Source of the DNA: an uncultured Oscillibacter sp.
GTDB taxonomy: Bacteria; Bacillota; Clostridia; Oscillospirales; Oscillospiraceae
Assembly (NCBI GenBank): GCA_910588005.1
Contig: CAJUQM010000029.1
Coordinates: 1 to 35,942 of the forward strand
Direction of reading: 5' to 3'
DNA: 35,942 nucleotides
Below the pieces are notes generated by a model, which was given only the letters and a program-made list of their open reading frames with translations, did no database searches and had not been told where the DNA came from. The number at the start of each line of letters is the position of its first letter. Position 1 is the first letter of the stretch. Below are positions 20,769 through 30,369 of this stretch, piece by piece. Position numbers and translations under genes: made by a program.

Positions 20769-21544
20769 AAGTCGTGATTCTGGCCGGAGGTCTGGGCACC
20801 CGCATCAGCGAGGAGAGCCATCTCAGGCCCAAGCCCATGATTGAGATCGGTGAGCAGCCGATTTTGTGGCACATCATGAAGTACTACTCCAGTTTTGGTT
20901 TCCACGATTTTGTAATTTGCTGCGGCTATAAAGGCCATATTATCAAGGAGTATTTTGCCGATTACTACCTCCACCGCTCCGATGTGACCTTTGATTTTTC
21001 AGCGGAGAACCGGATGACGGTCCATTCTAACGTGGCGGAACCCTGGCGGGTGACGCTGGTGGATACGGGGCTGAATACGCAGACCGGCGCCCGGGTCAAG
21101 CGGGTGCGGAAGTACATCGGGGAGGAGTCCTTTATGCTGACCTATGGCGACGGAGTCAGCGATGTGGATCTGAACGCCCTGCTGGCCCAGCACCGCGCAT
21201 CCGGCAAAACCGTGACGCTGACGGGTGTTCAGCCCGGCGGCCGGTTCGGCGTGCTGGATCTGGACGAGGCAGGCACTACGGTCTCCGGTTTCCGGGAGAA
21301 GGCAAAAGAAGACGGCGGATGGATCAACGGCGGCTTCATGGTGATGGAGCCGGAGGTGTTCGGCTATCTCAGCGCGGAGGAGGGGTGCGTTTTGGAGCGG
21401 ACGCCTCTGGAGACCCTGGCCGGAGATGGGAAGCTGGGAATTTACAAGCATCATGACTTCTGGCAGTGCATGGACACCCAGCGGGACCGGGGGATCCTGG
21501 AGGATCTGTGGAGGACCCGGTGTGCCCCCTGGAAAAAATGGTGA
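20765..21544 (+). CDS. rfbF: Glucose-1-phosphate cytidylyltransferase
   Basis: RfbF (DdhA) makes CDP-glucose from CTP and glucose 1-phosphate, the first step to CDP-3,6-dideoxyhexoses. The 259-residue length is exactly typical. The nucleotidyltransferase signature LAGGLGTRISEES (6-18) and RPKPMIEIG are at the N-terminus. Family-specific CGYKGHIIKEYF, LTYGDGVSDVDL and FWQCMDTQRDR are intact. The start overlaps the stop of the upstream glycosyltransferase gene by 4 nt. The next two enzymes of its pathway, rfbG and rfbH, lie about 12 kb downstream, past nonulosonate genes. Confidence 0.95.
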   Translation: MKVVILAGGLGTRISEESHLRPKPMIEIGEQPILWHIMKYYSSFGFHDFVICCGYKGHIIKEYFADYYLHRSDVTFDFSAENRMTVHSNVAEPWRVTLVDTGLNTQTGARVKRVRKYIGEESFMLTYGDGVSDVDLNALLAQHRASGKTVTLTGVQPGGRFGVLDLDEAGTTVSGFREKAKEDGGWINGGFMVMEPEVFGYLSAEEGCVLERTPLETLAGDGKLGIYKHHDFWQCMDTQRDRGILEDLWRTRCAPWKKW

Positions 21545-21637
21545 CTTATGTGCACAGGACGGATAGACGGCGGCAGATGCCGGCCGGAACCGGTGCTTGA
21601 AAAATGCGGGTCCCAAAAGGGGCCGCCGGAGGGATTT

Positions 21638-23932
21638 ATGACAGAGCAGGAATATTTCAACCGCGTTGAGACGGCCCGCAGGCATATTTCCGGCGGGCAG
21701 CTGGAGACGGCCGGCCGCCTTTTGACGGAGATGTACGCGTATAAGCCCACCCGGCTTTTGTGGTTTGTGGCCAAGGCGGAATATATCCTGAGGAAAGACC
21801 GGAATCCGGAGGCGGCTTTAAAACTTCTGGATGGAAAGTACTTCCTTGGAGACGACTATCCCGGGTTGAAAGAATGCATGAAGCTCCGGAGCAAGGCCTA
21901 CCGGCAGATGGGGAGAAAAGACGATTCCATTCGGGAGGATTACCTCTATCAAAGGGCCTGCGGCAGGAACTGCGCCCGCCTGGAGGGAGAGGTGGCTGAG
22001 GCGTTGGAGGCGGTGGCGTCGGACGCGGAGGACGAGGAGGCGCTCCGGGCGTTGGCCGGGGCGTTGTATCATACGTCGGACCCAGCGGCCTATTTCATCG
22101 TCTATATGGAGTTGATCCGCCGGGGCTGCATGCGAAGAACGGATCACTGGGTCCATCAGCTTCGGAATTTCGGCTATTTGGAGGAGAAGATCGCCGCGGA
22201 AGAGCCGGGCGCCTTCATCCTGGTCATGGACGAATATTTAGACCGGTCTTTGGAAATTTTGGGACACCTGCTCTCCTGCTTTGGGCACCGGGTGTATCTT
22301 CTGACGCCGCCGCTGACCTTTGAGACGGAGGGGCGGGTTGATCTGAGGGAGACCGTGTCCATCAGCATGGGGCAGGCGGAACGGTATCCTGACATGTGCG
22401 TAATTCCCCCGGTGGCTTTGACGGAGGGGGGAGCGGCGTACGGTGATAACAGGGACTATATCATCGACCATATCTGCCGGGAAGAGAGTCCCCGGGACCA
22501 TGCGGTGGTCCTGTGCAGCGGATTTTTGCTGGAGGATCTTTACACGAGGGCGGGGCTTCGGGGCCGTATGGGGCGGCTCTCCCTCTATGAATCGGATATC
22601 TGTGAGGAGAAGGTGCAGTTTGGCTGGGCAGGCAGCTATCTCTCCTATATCAGCGACATCTATGGATACGACGTCCGGCAGGATCTTGAGCGGGAGCCGG
22701 AGGTGGATTTTTCCATTGTGATCCCAGCCCGGAATTCCTCTGCAACGCTGCGGTATACGCTTCAAACCTGTCTGCGGCAGCGATACCAAGGGAGCTATGA
22801 GATTGTCGTCAGCGACAACTCGGTGGACGGAAGCACGGAGGTGTACGAACTCTGCCGGGAGCTGAACAGTCCCAAAATCCGCTACGTGAAAACACCCCGC
22901 AGCCTGACCCTGCCGAAGAGCTTTGAATTTGGATATTTGCAGACCCGGGGTGCATTTGTGCTGTCCATCGGTTCGGATGACGGACTGCTGCCCTGGGGTT
23001 TGGAAGTGATCAAGGCCGTTTTGGATCAATACCCGGAGGAGGAGATCCTGCTGTGGGAGCGGGGATTTTACGCCTGGCCGGGGTTTAACGGCGGTCAGGA
23101 AAATATGTTTGTGATTCCCAGGCAGTACGCCAAGGAGCAAGTGGGAGCGCAGTATCTTCCAACGGAATATCTGTTGGACCTGCTTGCCAAGGACCAGCAG
23201 ATGATGTACGCCTTGCCGATGCTGTATATTAACTCCGGCTTTCAGCGGCGCTACCTAAAGACGCTGCTGCAAAAAACCGGAAAGCTGCTGGACGGCGTGA
23301 GCCAGGATATCCCGATGGCCATTATCAACTGCTGTATCCATGAGCGCGTATTGAGTATGATCTATCCGATTACAATTGCCGGGATGAGCAGCGCCTCCAT
23401 TGGCTATTTGAACAACCGTCCGGATGGGGAGAAAGAGACAAAACAGGGACAAATCGGCAAAACGATGTTTCAGCAGGAGAATCTCGGGATTTACGTCTTT
23501 GGAGAGCGGGAGCGGCGGCTGCTGCCGGTCGGCGCCGATACCTGCGATTTGTATATCGCACTGTCAAGAGCAGTGGAGGAGGGCCTGCTTGCAGAGGAGG
23601 ATGCAGACCGTGTTCTGAACTGGGAGACGGCTGTGACACGCATTGTCGAAACCTTTTCGATAGAAAATGAGATATATGATTTGATGATTCACCGGAATCT
23701 CCTTACGGCGCGAACGCTGTGCGCGGAGCATTACGGGCGGTTTCGGGCGGTATGTGAGCAGGCCCTGACTCCCAGGTATATCAGTGCGGATGCCGTGAAA
23801 CGGCAAAGAGCTGTAAAAACGTATGTGGAAGAACCGAATGCGCAGGGGGGCGAGACCTTGGACGCCTCCAGCTATAACGTGCATAATGTCCGACAGGCGG
23901 TTGAGCTTTTTTCAACGAGAACAGGACTGTAA
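21638..23932 (+). CDS. Large glycosyltransferase: TPR-like N-terminus with central GT2 domain
   Basis: About 764 residues. The first 190 are helical and TPR-like. A middle region (about 190-350) contains ILVMDEYLDRS and related segments I do not recognise. A GT2 domain follows at about 356-560, with FSIVIPARNSSATLRYTLQTC, VVSDNSVDGS and an acidic SIGSDDG (about 445-450) that would serve as the DxD. The C-terminal 200 residues are helical. The substrate is unknown; it lies in the flagellin glycan island and probably acts on flagellin or a lipid-linked intermediate. The start is ATG 21638, behind CGGAGGG. Its order of domains is the reverse of the preceding glycosyltransferase, which has GT2 first and repeats after. 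Confidence 0.8.
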   Translation: MTEQEYFNRVETARRHISGGQLETAGRLLTEMYAYKPTRLLWFVAKAEYILRKDRNPEAALKLLDGKYFLGDDYPGLKECMKLRSKAYRQMGRKDDSIREDYLYQRACGRNCARLEGEVAEALEAVASDAEDEEALRALAGALYHTSDPAAYFIVYMELIRRGCMRRTDHWVHQLRNFGYLEEKIAAEEPGAFILVMDEYLDRSLEILGHLLSCFGHRVYLLTPPLTFETEGRVDLRETVSISMGQAERYPDMCVIPPVALTEGGAAYGDNRDYIIDHICREESPRDHAVVLCSGFLLEDLYTRAGLRGRMGRLSLYESDICEEKVQFGWAGSYLSYISDIYGYDVRQDLEREPEVDFSIVIPARNSSATLRYTLQTCLRQRYQGSYEIVVSDNSVDGSTEVYELCRELNSPKIRYVKTPRSLTLPKSFEFGYLQTRGAFVLSIGSDDGLLPWGLEVIKAVLDQYPEEEILLWERGFYAWPGFNGGQENMFVIPRQYAKEQVGAQYLPTEYLLDLLAKDQQMMYALPMLYINSGFQRRYLKTLLQKTGKLLDGVSQDIPMAIINCCIHERVLSMIYPITIAGMSSASIGYLNNRPDGEKETKQGQIGKTMFQQENLGIYVFGERERRLLPVGADTCDLYIALSRAVEEGLLAEEDADRVLNWETAVTRIVETFSIENEIYDLMIHRNLLTARTLCAEHYGRFRAVCEQALTPRYISADAVKRQRAVKTYVEEPNAQGGETLDASSYNVHNVRQAVELFSTRTGL

Positions 23933-24118
23933 ACCGCGCGGCTGCGGTTTCTGTGGAAATGCCGGAGTGCCTGCCGGCGGGCGCCGGCCCATGCGGGACG
24001 CGGCCGTTTGTACGCGGGAGCGGTTGGGTAAAACCGTTCCGGTGGCGAAGACGCGGCCTCTGTCTGCGGCGTCAGCCTGAAAAAAGAGCGGCTGGGACAT
24101 AGAAAGGGAGGCGGCGGA

Positions 24119-25168
24119 ATGGACATCAACAAATATCTGGTCCCGGAGGACATCTCCGTTGCCGAGGCGGTGCGCCGTATCGACGAGGGGAAAAAAAAGG
24201 TGGTGTTCTGTCTCCGGGACGGCCGCCTGAGCGGCTGTTTCACCGACGGCGACATGCGCCGCTACATCCTGCGGGACGGGAACATGGAAAACCCTGTCTC
24301 CCGGGCGATGAACCCGCATCCCATCGTCTTTTCCACGCTCCAGGAGGCGGAGGCCCTGGCCTTTATGAAGAGGAGCCTGGCGGTGGCGGTGCCCATCATC
24401 AGCGAGAGCCGGGAGGTTGTGAAAATTTACTTCCGGGATGAGCTGGACGGCGAGGGGGCTGTCCGCCAGCTGCCGGAGAGGGTTCCCCTGGTTATCATGG
24501 CCGGGGGGAAGGGGACGCGGCTGTATCCCTACACCCATATCCTGCCAAAGCCCCTGATTCCCATTGGTGAGATTCCGATTATGGACCATATCATTGGCCG
24601 CTTTGGCCGTTACGGGGTTGAGGATGCCTATTTGATTTTGAACCATAAGCGGAACATGATCAAAGCGTACTACAATGAGGCGGACCTCCCCTGCCGTATT
24701 CACTATGTGGACGAGGACCGGTTTCTCGGTACCGGCGGCGGACTGTCTCTTTTGCGCGGGAAGATCGGCAGCACCTTCTTCCTCTCCAACTGCGACTGCC
24801 TGCTGGACGCGGATTACACCTGCATGTATGAGTACCACAAGGAGCACAAAAACGCCTTGACCTTTATTCTGGCGGCCAAACGGGTCGGCATCCCCTACGG
24901 CGTGGTTGATCTGGCCCGGGACGGGACGATTGAGATGATCCGGGAAAAGCCGGAGTATGACTTTCTGGTGAATACGGGGATCTATCTGGCGGAACCCTGC
25001 GTGATCGACTGTCTGGGAGACGGAGAGCACATGGACATGCCGGACGTGGCCAGGCGGCTGATGGAGCGGGGGTTCCGGGTGGGGGGGTACCCCATTACGG
25101 AGAAGAGCTGGCTGGATATGGGCCAGCTGAGTGAGATGCAGAATATGATGAAGGAACTGGGACTTTAG
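24119..25168 (+). CDS. CBS-domain sugar-1-phosphate nucleotidyltransferase (PtmE-like)
   Basis: 349 residues: a CBS pair at about 1-112, then a nucleotidyltransferase domain at about 121-349. The signature AGGKGTRLYPYTHILPKPLIPIG region spans about 128-150, with later LSNCDCLLDADY and the C-terminal SWLDMGQ. This two-domain layout is that of PtmE, the glucosamine-1-phosphate guanylyltransferase that starts the GDP-linked legionaminic acid pathway in Campylobacter. A PtmE role fits the neuB and neuC genes downstream, but the base and sugar cannot be read from sequence alone. The start is ATG 24119, with AAAGGGAGGCGG before it. The 186-bp gap upstream has no gene. The CBS pair may allow adenine-nucleotide control. 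Confidence 0.85.
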   Translation: MDINKYLVPEDISVAEAVRRIDEGKKKVVFCLRDGRLSGCFTDGDMRRYILRDGNMENPVSRAMNPHPIVFSTLQEAEALAFMKRSLAVAVPIISESREVVKIYFRDELDGEGAVRQLPERVPLVIMAGGKGTRLYPYTHILPKPLIPIGEIPIMDHIIGRFGRYGVEDAYLILNHKRNMIKAYYNEADLPCRIHYVDEDRFLGTGGGLSLLRGKIGSTFFLSNCDCLLDADYTCMYEYHKEHKNALTFILAAKRVGIPYGVVDLARDGTIEMIREKPEYDFLVNTGIYLAEPCVIDCLGDGEHMDMPDVARRLMERGFRVGGYPITEKSWLDMGQLSEMQNMMKELGL

Positions 25169-25287
25169 AACCTGCATTCACAGCCATTGAACACCGCTTG
25201 ATCCGGAAGAAAGCATCCTTGCCCATCACGAATCCTCCGATTGTAAATCCAGGCTCTTAAATAATAAAAAGAGAGGTTTGTGAAATT

Positions 25288-26453
25288 ATGGAAAATATAA
25301 AAGGGAAATTGCTGGAGTTTATTAAGACGGAACATAATCTGTCGATCGATTTTGTAGAGCGGGCAAAAAAGTTCCAAGGGGACATTTATTTATACGGCGC
25401 CGGAAATCATCTGCCGTTTGCCGTTTCGTTTATGCAAAAATATGGGGTGCCGGTAAAGGGGATTTTTAGACAGCCGGCGTCCGAGCGATTTTTATAAGAG
25501 TCCTGGTAAGGACTCTTATGATGGGGATATCCCCATCATAAACCTTGATGACTTTCTATCTTCAAAAGAGGGGGCAAAAGACTGCTGGTTTGTAATTTCA
25601 GCCCCTTCTGCGGAAAAGGCCATCCGAGAAACGCTTGCCGGGCATTTTCCGCAGGACCGCATTTTTTCGTTTGAAACAATGCTGTATGTCGTGTATTTTT
25701 CTCTTCAGGATGTAGAACCTTATCGGACATACCTCGTGGAGCATTGGGACGAGTTTTCAAGGCTGTACGACACGCTTGCGGATGATCAATCCAGCAACCC
25801 TCATCTCTGTATTGAAAGGGAGACTGAGCGGGGACTTGGCCCATTTTCGGAAATGCTGTGTTCCTGACCAGTATTATCCGCCCGATCTCATTCACTTTTC
25901 AAAAGGCGAATTGATGGTGGAGCTGGGAGCGTATGACGGGCAGACGCTGCTGGAATTTATCTCCCGCTGTCCGGATTGCCGGGGGGCTTACTGCTTTGAA
26001 CCGGATGTGAAACTGCTGCCTGGGCTTGAGCGGATAAAAGAGCAGCAGGCGGAGCAGGGAAAACAGGTATATGTCATTCCCAAAGGGGCCTGGGATTGTG
26101 AAACCGTGCTGGATCTTTCCAGTGAGGGAACGGAGGAAGGGCGCACTCACGTTTTGAGCGACGACGCGAAGGAACACGGTTACGCGATAGAGACGTCAAC
26201 GGTGGATAAAGAGGTTAAGGAACCTATTTCCTTTATGAAAATGGACATTGAAGGCGCGGAACTGCGGGCGCTGCATGGGGCGGAAAAGCAAATCAGGACG
26301 AACCGGCCGAAACTGGCTGTGTGCGTTTATCACAAAAATGAGGATATCTTGGAAATCTGGAACTATCTGCGCGAGTTAGTGCCGGAATACCGTTTTTACC
26401 TGCGGCACCATACAACGGCTGGAGCGGAGACTGTATTGTACGCGCTTATTTAG
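25288..26453 (+). pseudogene. FkbM-type methyltransferase, broken by two frameshifts
   Basis: The coding signal passes through all three forward frames. Frame one (25288 to about 25467) reads MENIKGKLLEFIKTEHN through VKGIF. One extra base near 25468 moves the sense to the next frame (DSRRPSDFYKSPGK through LADDQSSN). A second extra base near 25796-25800 moves it to the last (LISVLKGRLSGDL through LYALI). The final part carries the methyltransferase core: MVELGAYDGQT (SAM motif), YCFEPD, and MKMDIEGAELRALHGA. FkbM-family enzymes O-methylate sugars. Each shift is a single base, one after a T-run and one at a C-run, so the breakage is recent or an assembly error. The gene and its leader are AT-richer than their neighbours, suggesting acquisition. 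If repaired it would be about 388 codons. Confidence 0.8.
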
Positions 26454-26572
26454 AGAATATGGAAATGGCCTGAAATGGAGTCCGCCCGGCAAAAGTTGCT
26501 GCAGTTCAATTTTCCATGGAGTTTGAGGACATTTTCTAAAATCACAAAAATCAAGTGAAAGGACGCCTCCAG

Positions 26573-27643
26573 ATGAAAGAAATTGCTCTGACAAGAGATC
26601 TGCTGAACTCCCATAAAATTCTCTTCCACTATGGAAAGATGCTGGAGGAGATCGCCGGCGGGCGCACGGATTTTAACCCTGTGGCCATAGAGGTTCACCC
26701 CACGGCGGCGTGCAACCACCGCTGTATCCACTGCTCCTACAAGGAGCGGAACGAGAACCGGGCGTCCCTTCCCAGAGAGGTCATGGAGCGTCTGGTGGAC
26801 TCCATTATTCAGATGAGGATCCGGGCTGTGTACTTCTCCGGCGGCGGTGAGCCGACGCTCTACCCCGGACTGGCCGGATATATTGAAAAGCTGACCGGCA
26901 GCGGCGTGGAGTGCGCGATTCTCACCAACGGCTCCTGCTTTGAGGAGATGGGCCTGATCTCCATCGCCGATAGGCTGAACTACATCGCGGTCTCCGTGCC
27001 GGGGGTTGACGAGGCGGTTTTCCAGGCCATTACGGGCACAAAAAATCTGGAGAAAACGCTCTCCCTGCCGGGGAAGATCAAGGCGGCGCATGGGGACAGC
27101 AGCCCCACCATTGGCTCCCGCGTCGTGCTGACCAATAAAAATTACAAACAGGTGGGCGAGTTTCTGCGTGTAATCAGAGAGAGCCAGTTTGATTACGCTC
27201 TATTTAAGATTGTCCGGGACTACGAGGACAACGGCCAGGGACTCAGCGGAGAGGAAGAGGCGTATTTGCGGGAGGAGATCCAGGCCTATGGAGATCTGGA
27301 TGACCGCTTTACGAATATCAAGAGCATTTTCGGGTATAAAACCCTGCCGGATTTTAAGCATGCGTGCTGGGTGAACCGGTACGGAATGCTGGCGAACGTC
27401 AGCACAGACGGCAAGGTCTATCCCAATATCGTAGAGATTGACAAACCGGAATTCTGCATCGGAGACCTGCATGAGGAGACGCTGGAGGAGATGTGGAACG
27501 GACCCCGCCACGCTGAGGTGAAAAGGCGCTCAGACGAAAAATGGACTGGCGGAGCGTGCCGGAATTGCCGGGCCATGGCCTATAACGCCATCATCAACAG
27601 CTGGATGGAGCGCCTGCCCGCTTACTTTGATCCCTTTATCTGA
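26573..27643 (+). CDS. Radical SAM/SPASM enzyme in the glycan island
   Basis: 356 residues. The radical SAM cluster motif CNHRCIHC (C47, C51, C54; CX3CX2C) is followed by YFSGGGEPTLYPG, the GGE-type SAM-binding motif. The C-terminus has a SPASM-like Cys set: HACWVNRYGML, EFCIGDLHEETLEEMWNG and GACRNCRAM, which would hold auxiliary Fe-S clusters. The family performs radical chemistry on peptides, carbohydrates and other substrates. The context points to a sugar or sugar-nucleotide, but the reaction is unknown. I chose ATG 26573 because AAAGGA lies about 9 nt before it; a GTG at 26555 overlaps that site. The next gene follows after 22 nt. Confidence 0.88.
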   Translation: MKEIALTRDLLNSHKILFHYGKMLEEIAGGRTDFNPVAIEVHPTAACNHRCIHCSYKERNENRASLPREVMERLVDSIIQMRIRAVYFSGGGEPTLYPGLAGYIEKLTGSGVECAILTNGSCFEEMGLISIADRLNYIAVSVPGVDEAVFQAITGTKNLEKTLSLPGKIKAAHGDSSPTIGSRVVLTNKNYKQVGEFLRVIRESQFDYALFKIVRDYEDNGQGLSGEEEAYLREEIQAYGDLDDRFTNIKSIFGYKTLPDFKHACWVNRYGMLANVSTDGKVYPNIVEIDKPEFCIGDLHEETLEEMWNGPRHAEVKRRSDEKWTGGACRNCRAMAYNAIINSWMERLPAYFDPFI

Positions 27644-27665
27644 GACGCAATATGGAGGGCGAATC

Positions 27666-29471
27666 ATGAAAGTATCCGACTATATGATCCGCCGCCTGGA
27701 GGAACACAATGTCAAAGATGTGTTTCTCCTTAGCGGCGGAGGCATGATGCATCTGCTGGACTCTCTTTTCCGGAGCGAGATCATCCACCCCTGGTGCAAC
27801 CTGCATGAGCAGGCCTCCTCGGTCTGCGCCAGCGCGTATGCCCAGGCCGGCCGGGAGCTGGGGGTGTGCATGGTGACCTCCGGTCCCGGAGCCACCAACG
27901 CCGTCACCGGGGCGGTGGACGCCTGGATCGACTCCGAGCCGGTGCTGGTGATCTCCGGCCAGGCCAAGACCTCGGATTTGGTGAATGGCCGGGGCATCCG
28001 GCAGGGCGGCTCTCAGGAGGTGGATATCACCGCCATGATGAAGCCTGTCACCAAATACGCGGTGAGCATTCGGGATAAGACCATGGTGAAATACCATCTG
28101 GATAAGGCGGTCTACCTGGCCACCCACGGACGGAAGGGAACCGTGTGGGTAGAAGTGCCCCTGGATATTCAGGGGGCGCAGGTGGAGGAGAGCGAGCTGG
28201 TGGAGTTTGATCCCGCCGCGGAGGGGCTGGTCCCTGAATTCTCCGTCTCCGACGGGGAGATCGACGAGATCCTGGACATGCTGCGCTGCGCGAAGCGTCC
28301 GCTGATTCTGGCGGGCAAGGGCGTTCTGTCCGGCGGCGCAGGCGAGGCGCTGCGAAAATTCTGCTATGACCTGCAAATTCCCGTTTTGACCACCTGGTGT
28401 GCCAAAACACTGTTTGGTTATGAGGACGATCTGTTTTTTGGCTTTCCGGGCGGACTTGCCCCCCGCTACTCCAACTGGATCCTCCAGACCTGTGATGTTT
28501 TGCTGATCGTCGGCTCCCGGCTGAACCAGACGATTACCGCGTTTAATGAACCGCGCTTTGCCTGCCGCGCAAAGCGCGTGATTGTGGATATCGACCCAAA
28601 TGAAATCGGCAAGCTGCATATGGATTTTGCCAAGGAGGTCCTCTGCGACACGGCGGTCTTTGTGCCCAGCCTATGCCGGCGCGCAAGAGGAATGGGACCT
28701 CTCGATACCGGGGAGTGGCTGCGCTTCTGCCGGGCGGCAAAAGCCGCCTACCCCGCCTGCCGGGAGACCCAGCCCAAACCGCAGGTGCAGACGAATATGT
28801 ATCTTTTTGGGCGTGAACTCTCCCGGCGCACCGGTGTGGAGGACGTGATCGTGGGAAGCTCTTCCGGACGGGCCAGCGTCATTCCCGCCATGAGCTATGA
28901 GTTTAAACGGGGACAGACGGAGGTGTGCCCCTCCGGGCTTGGCAGCATGGGCCTTGCCATACCATCCGCCATTGGCGCGTGTATCGCAAGGGGTAAGCGC
29001 CGGACCATCGTGCTGGAGGGCGACGGCAGTTTGCAGCACAACCTGCAGGAGCTGGCGCTGATCCGGGGCTACGGCCTTCCCATCAAGCTGTTCATTATGA
29101 ACAATAACGGTTATTCCTCCATTGCAGTTATGCAGGAGAACCATTTTCAGGGCCGTTATGCCGGATGCAACAGTGCCAGCGGCGTTTGCTGCTGTGATAT
29201 GAAAAAGCTGGCGGCACTGTATGATCTTTCATATTATGTCATTCGCGGGGATGGGGACATTGGTCCGGTTCTGGACGAAGTGATGGCCGGCGACGGGGCG
29301 GTTCTCTGCGATGTACTCTGCGACTATACGTTTGATGAAATACCGAGGGCAATGTCACGGCTCAATCCGGACGGGTCTATGGACTCCTCTGCCCTGGAGG
29401 ACCTGTATCCGTTCCTGCCCAAAGAGGAGACGGAAAAATGGCTGCGCATGGCCCTGGGAGAGAATGGCTGA
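27666..29471 (+). CDS. ThDP-dependent acetolactate-synthase-like enzyme (YerE-like candidate)
   Basis: 601 residues of the thiamine-diphosphate enzyme family. The catalytic Glu is E48 in NLHEQA. The ThDP/metal motif is GDGS at 452-455 with NNNGY at 479-483, the right GDG-X25-NN spacing. A central FAD/DHAP-like domain contains LILAGKGV and LLIVGSRLNQT. It resembles large-subunit acetolactate synthases but sits with sugar genes. In Yersinia, the homologous YerE adds a two-carbon acetyl unit to a CDP-3,6-dideoxy-4-ketohexose. With rfbF, rfbG and rfbH in the same island, and an SDR immediately downstream, a YerE-like carboligase is my preferred reading. The start is ATG 27666 behind GGAGGG. The next start overlaps or follows its stop within 2 nt. 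Confidence 0.85.
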   Translation: MKVSDYMIRRLEEHNVKDVFLLSGGGMMHLLDSLFRSEIIHPWCNLHEQASSVCASAYAQAGRELGVCMVTSGPGATNAVTGAVDAWIDSEPVLVISGQAKTSDLVNGRGIRQGGSQEVDITAMMKPVTKYAVSIRDKTMVKYHLDKAVYLATHGRKGTVWVEVPLDIQGAQVEESELVEFDPAAEGLVPEFSVSDGEIDEILDMLRCAKRPLILAGKGVLSGGAGEALRKFCYDLQIPVLTTWCAKTLFGYEDDLFFGFPGGLAPRYSNWILQTCDVLLIVGSRLNQTITAFNEPRFACRAKRVIVDIDPNEIGKLHMDFAKEVLCDTAVFVPSLCRRARGMGPLDTGEWLRFCRAAKAAYPACRETQPKPQVQTNMYLFGRELSRRTGVEDVIVGSSSGRASVIPAMSYEFKRGQTEVCPSGLGSMGLAIPSAIGACIARGKRRTIVLEGDGSLQHNLQELALIRGYGLPIKLFIMNNNGYSSIAVMQENHFQGRYAGCNSASGVCCCDMKKLAALYDLSYYVIRGDGDIGPVLDEVMAGDGAVLCDVLCDYTFDEIPRAMSRLNPDGSMDSSALEDLYPFLPKEETEKWLRMALGENG

Positions 29472-29472
29472 A

Positions 29473-30354
29473 ATGAGAAGGATCTTGCTGACCGGGGCGG
29501 GTCCCCATGGCTTTGTGGGACAAAATCTTGCCCCTGCCCTAAAGGAGCGGTATGAGGTCTTCACACCCTCCCGCCGGGAGCTGAACCTCTGTGACTATGA
29601 CCTCCTGGCCCGGTATATTGCGGACAACCAAATTGACACGGTTGTCCACGGCGCGCTCCAGAGCATCCTGCGGACCGGTCCGGAGGACATCATGCTCCAC
29701 GACCTGCAGATGTTTTATAACATCGAAAAACTCAGCGGAGAATTGGACCGGGTGCTGTACTTTGGTTCCGGCGCGGAGTTTGACAAGCGGTTTCCGATGG
29801 AACAGATCCGGGAGGAGGCGTTGGGGCGCTCCGTTCCAGACGCCTATTACGGGCTGGAGAAGTATATTATGGCGCTTCATGCACGAAGCAGCCGGAATAT
29901 CTACAATCTGCGCCTGTTTGGAATCTTTGGGAAATATGAGCACTGGCAGAGCAAGTTTATCTCCAACCTCTGCTGTAAGGCGATGTACGGCCTTCCCCTG
30001 AGTATTCGTCAGAACTGCATGTTCGATTATCTGTATGTGGAGGATCTGGCCCCCATTGTGGTCTGGTTTTTGGAGCATGAGCCGAAATTTCACGATTATA
30101 ACGTCTGCACCGGCAGGCCGGTCTCTCTGAGGCAAATCGCGGATACAATGCTGGAGGTCTCCGGAAAGACACTGCCTGTCCCGGTGGCGAGGGACGGCTG
30201 GAACTTGCCCTATACCGCCAGTAACGACCGCCTGGCGGCGGAGATGGGTCCGCTGCGGCTGCATGATTTAAAAGACGCAGTGGGGGAGCTGTACGCCTAT
30301 TATCAAGGGCATAGGGAAGAGATTCCCTATGCGGAACTAAAGGAGACCAGATAG
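29473..30354 (+). CDS. Extended SDR: NAD(P)-dependent sugar reductase/epimerase (YerF-like candidate)
   Basis: 293 residues of the extended short-chain dehydrogenase family. The nucleotide-binding motif LTGAGPHGFVGQNL is at the N-terminus and the catalytic YGLEK (Tyr-x-x-x-Lys) is mid-protein. The Ser-containing segment is YFGSGAEFDK rather than the TDxVY of 4,6-dehydratases, so it is more likely a reductase or epimerase. Directly after the YerE-like gene, it fits the YerF step that reduces the acetyl-branched sugar in yersiniose synthesis; that role is inferred. Start choice is uncertain: ATG 29473 gives a normal family N-terminus, while ATG 29464 is also in frame and would overlap the previous gene's stop. 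Confidence 0.8.
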   Translation: MRRILLTGAGPHGFVGQNLAPALKERYEVFTPSRRELNLCDYDLLARYIADNQIDTVVHGALQSILRTGPEDIMLHDLQMFYNIEKLSGELDRVLYFGSGAEFDKRFPMEQIREEALGRSVPDAYYGLEKYIMALHARSSRNIYNLRLFGIFGKYEHWQSKFISNLCCKAMYGLPLSIRQNCMFDYLYVEDLAPIVVWFLEHEPKFHDYNVCTGRPVSLRQIADTMLEVSGKTLPVPVARDGWNLPYTASNDRLAAEMGPLRLHDLKDAVGELYAYYQGHREEIPYAELKETR

Positions 30355-30369
30355 GGGGGAGGAGAGCCT

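Noticed and set aside
29473..30354. SDR as the LegB-type 4,6-dehydratase
   Set aside because: It has GSGAEFD in place of the TD-containing 4,6-dehydratase motif seen in rfbG, and it is shorter than those enzymes. A reductase or epimerase is more likely.
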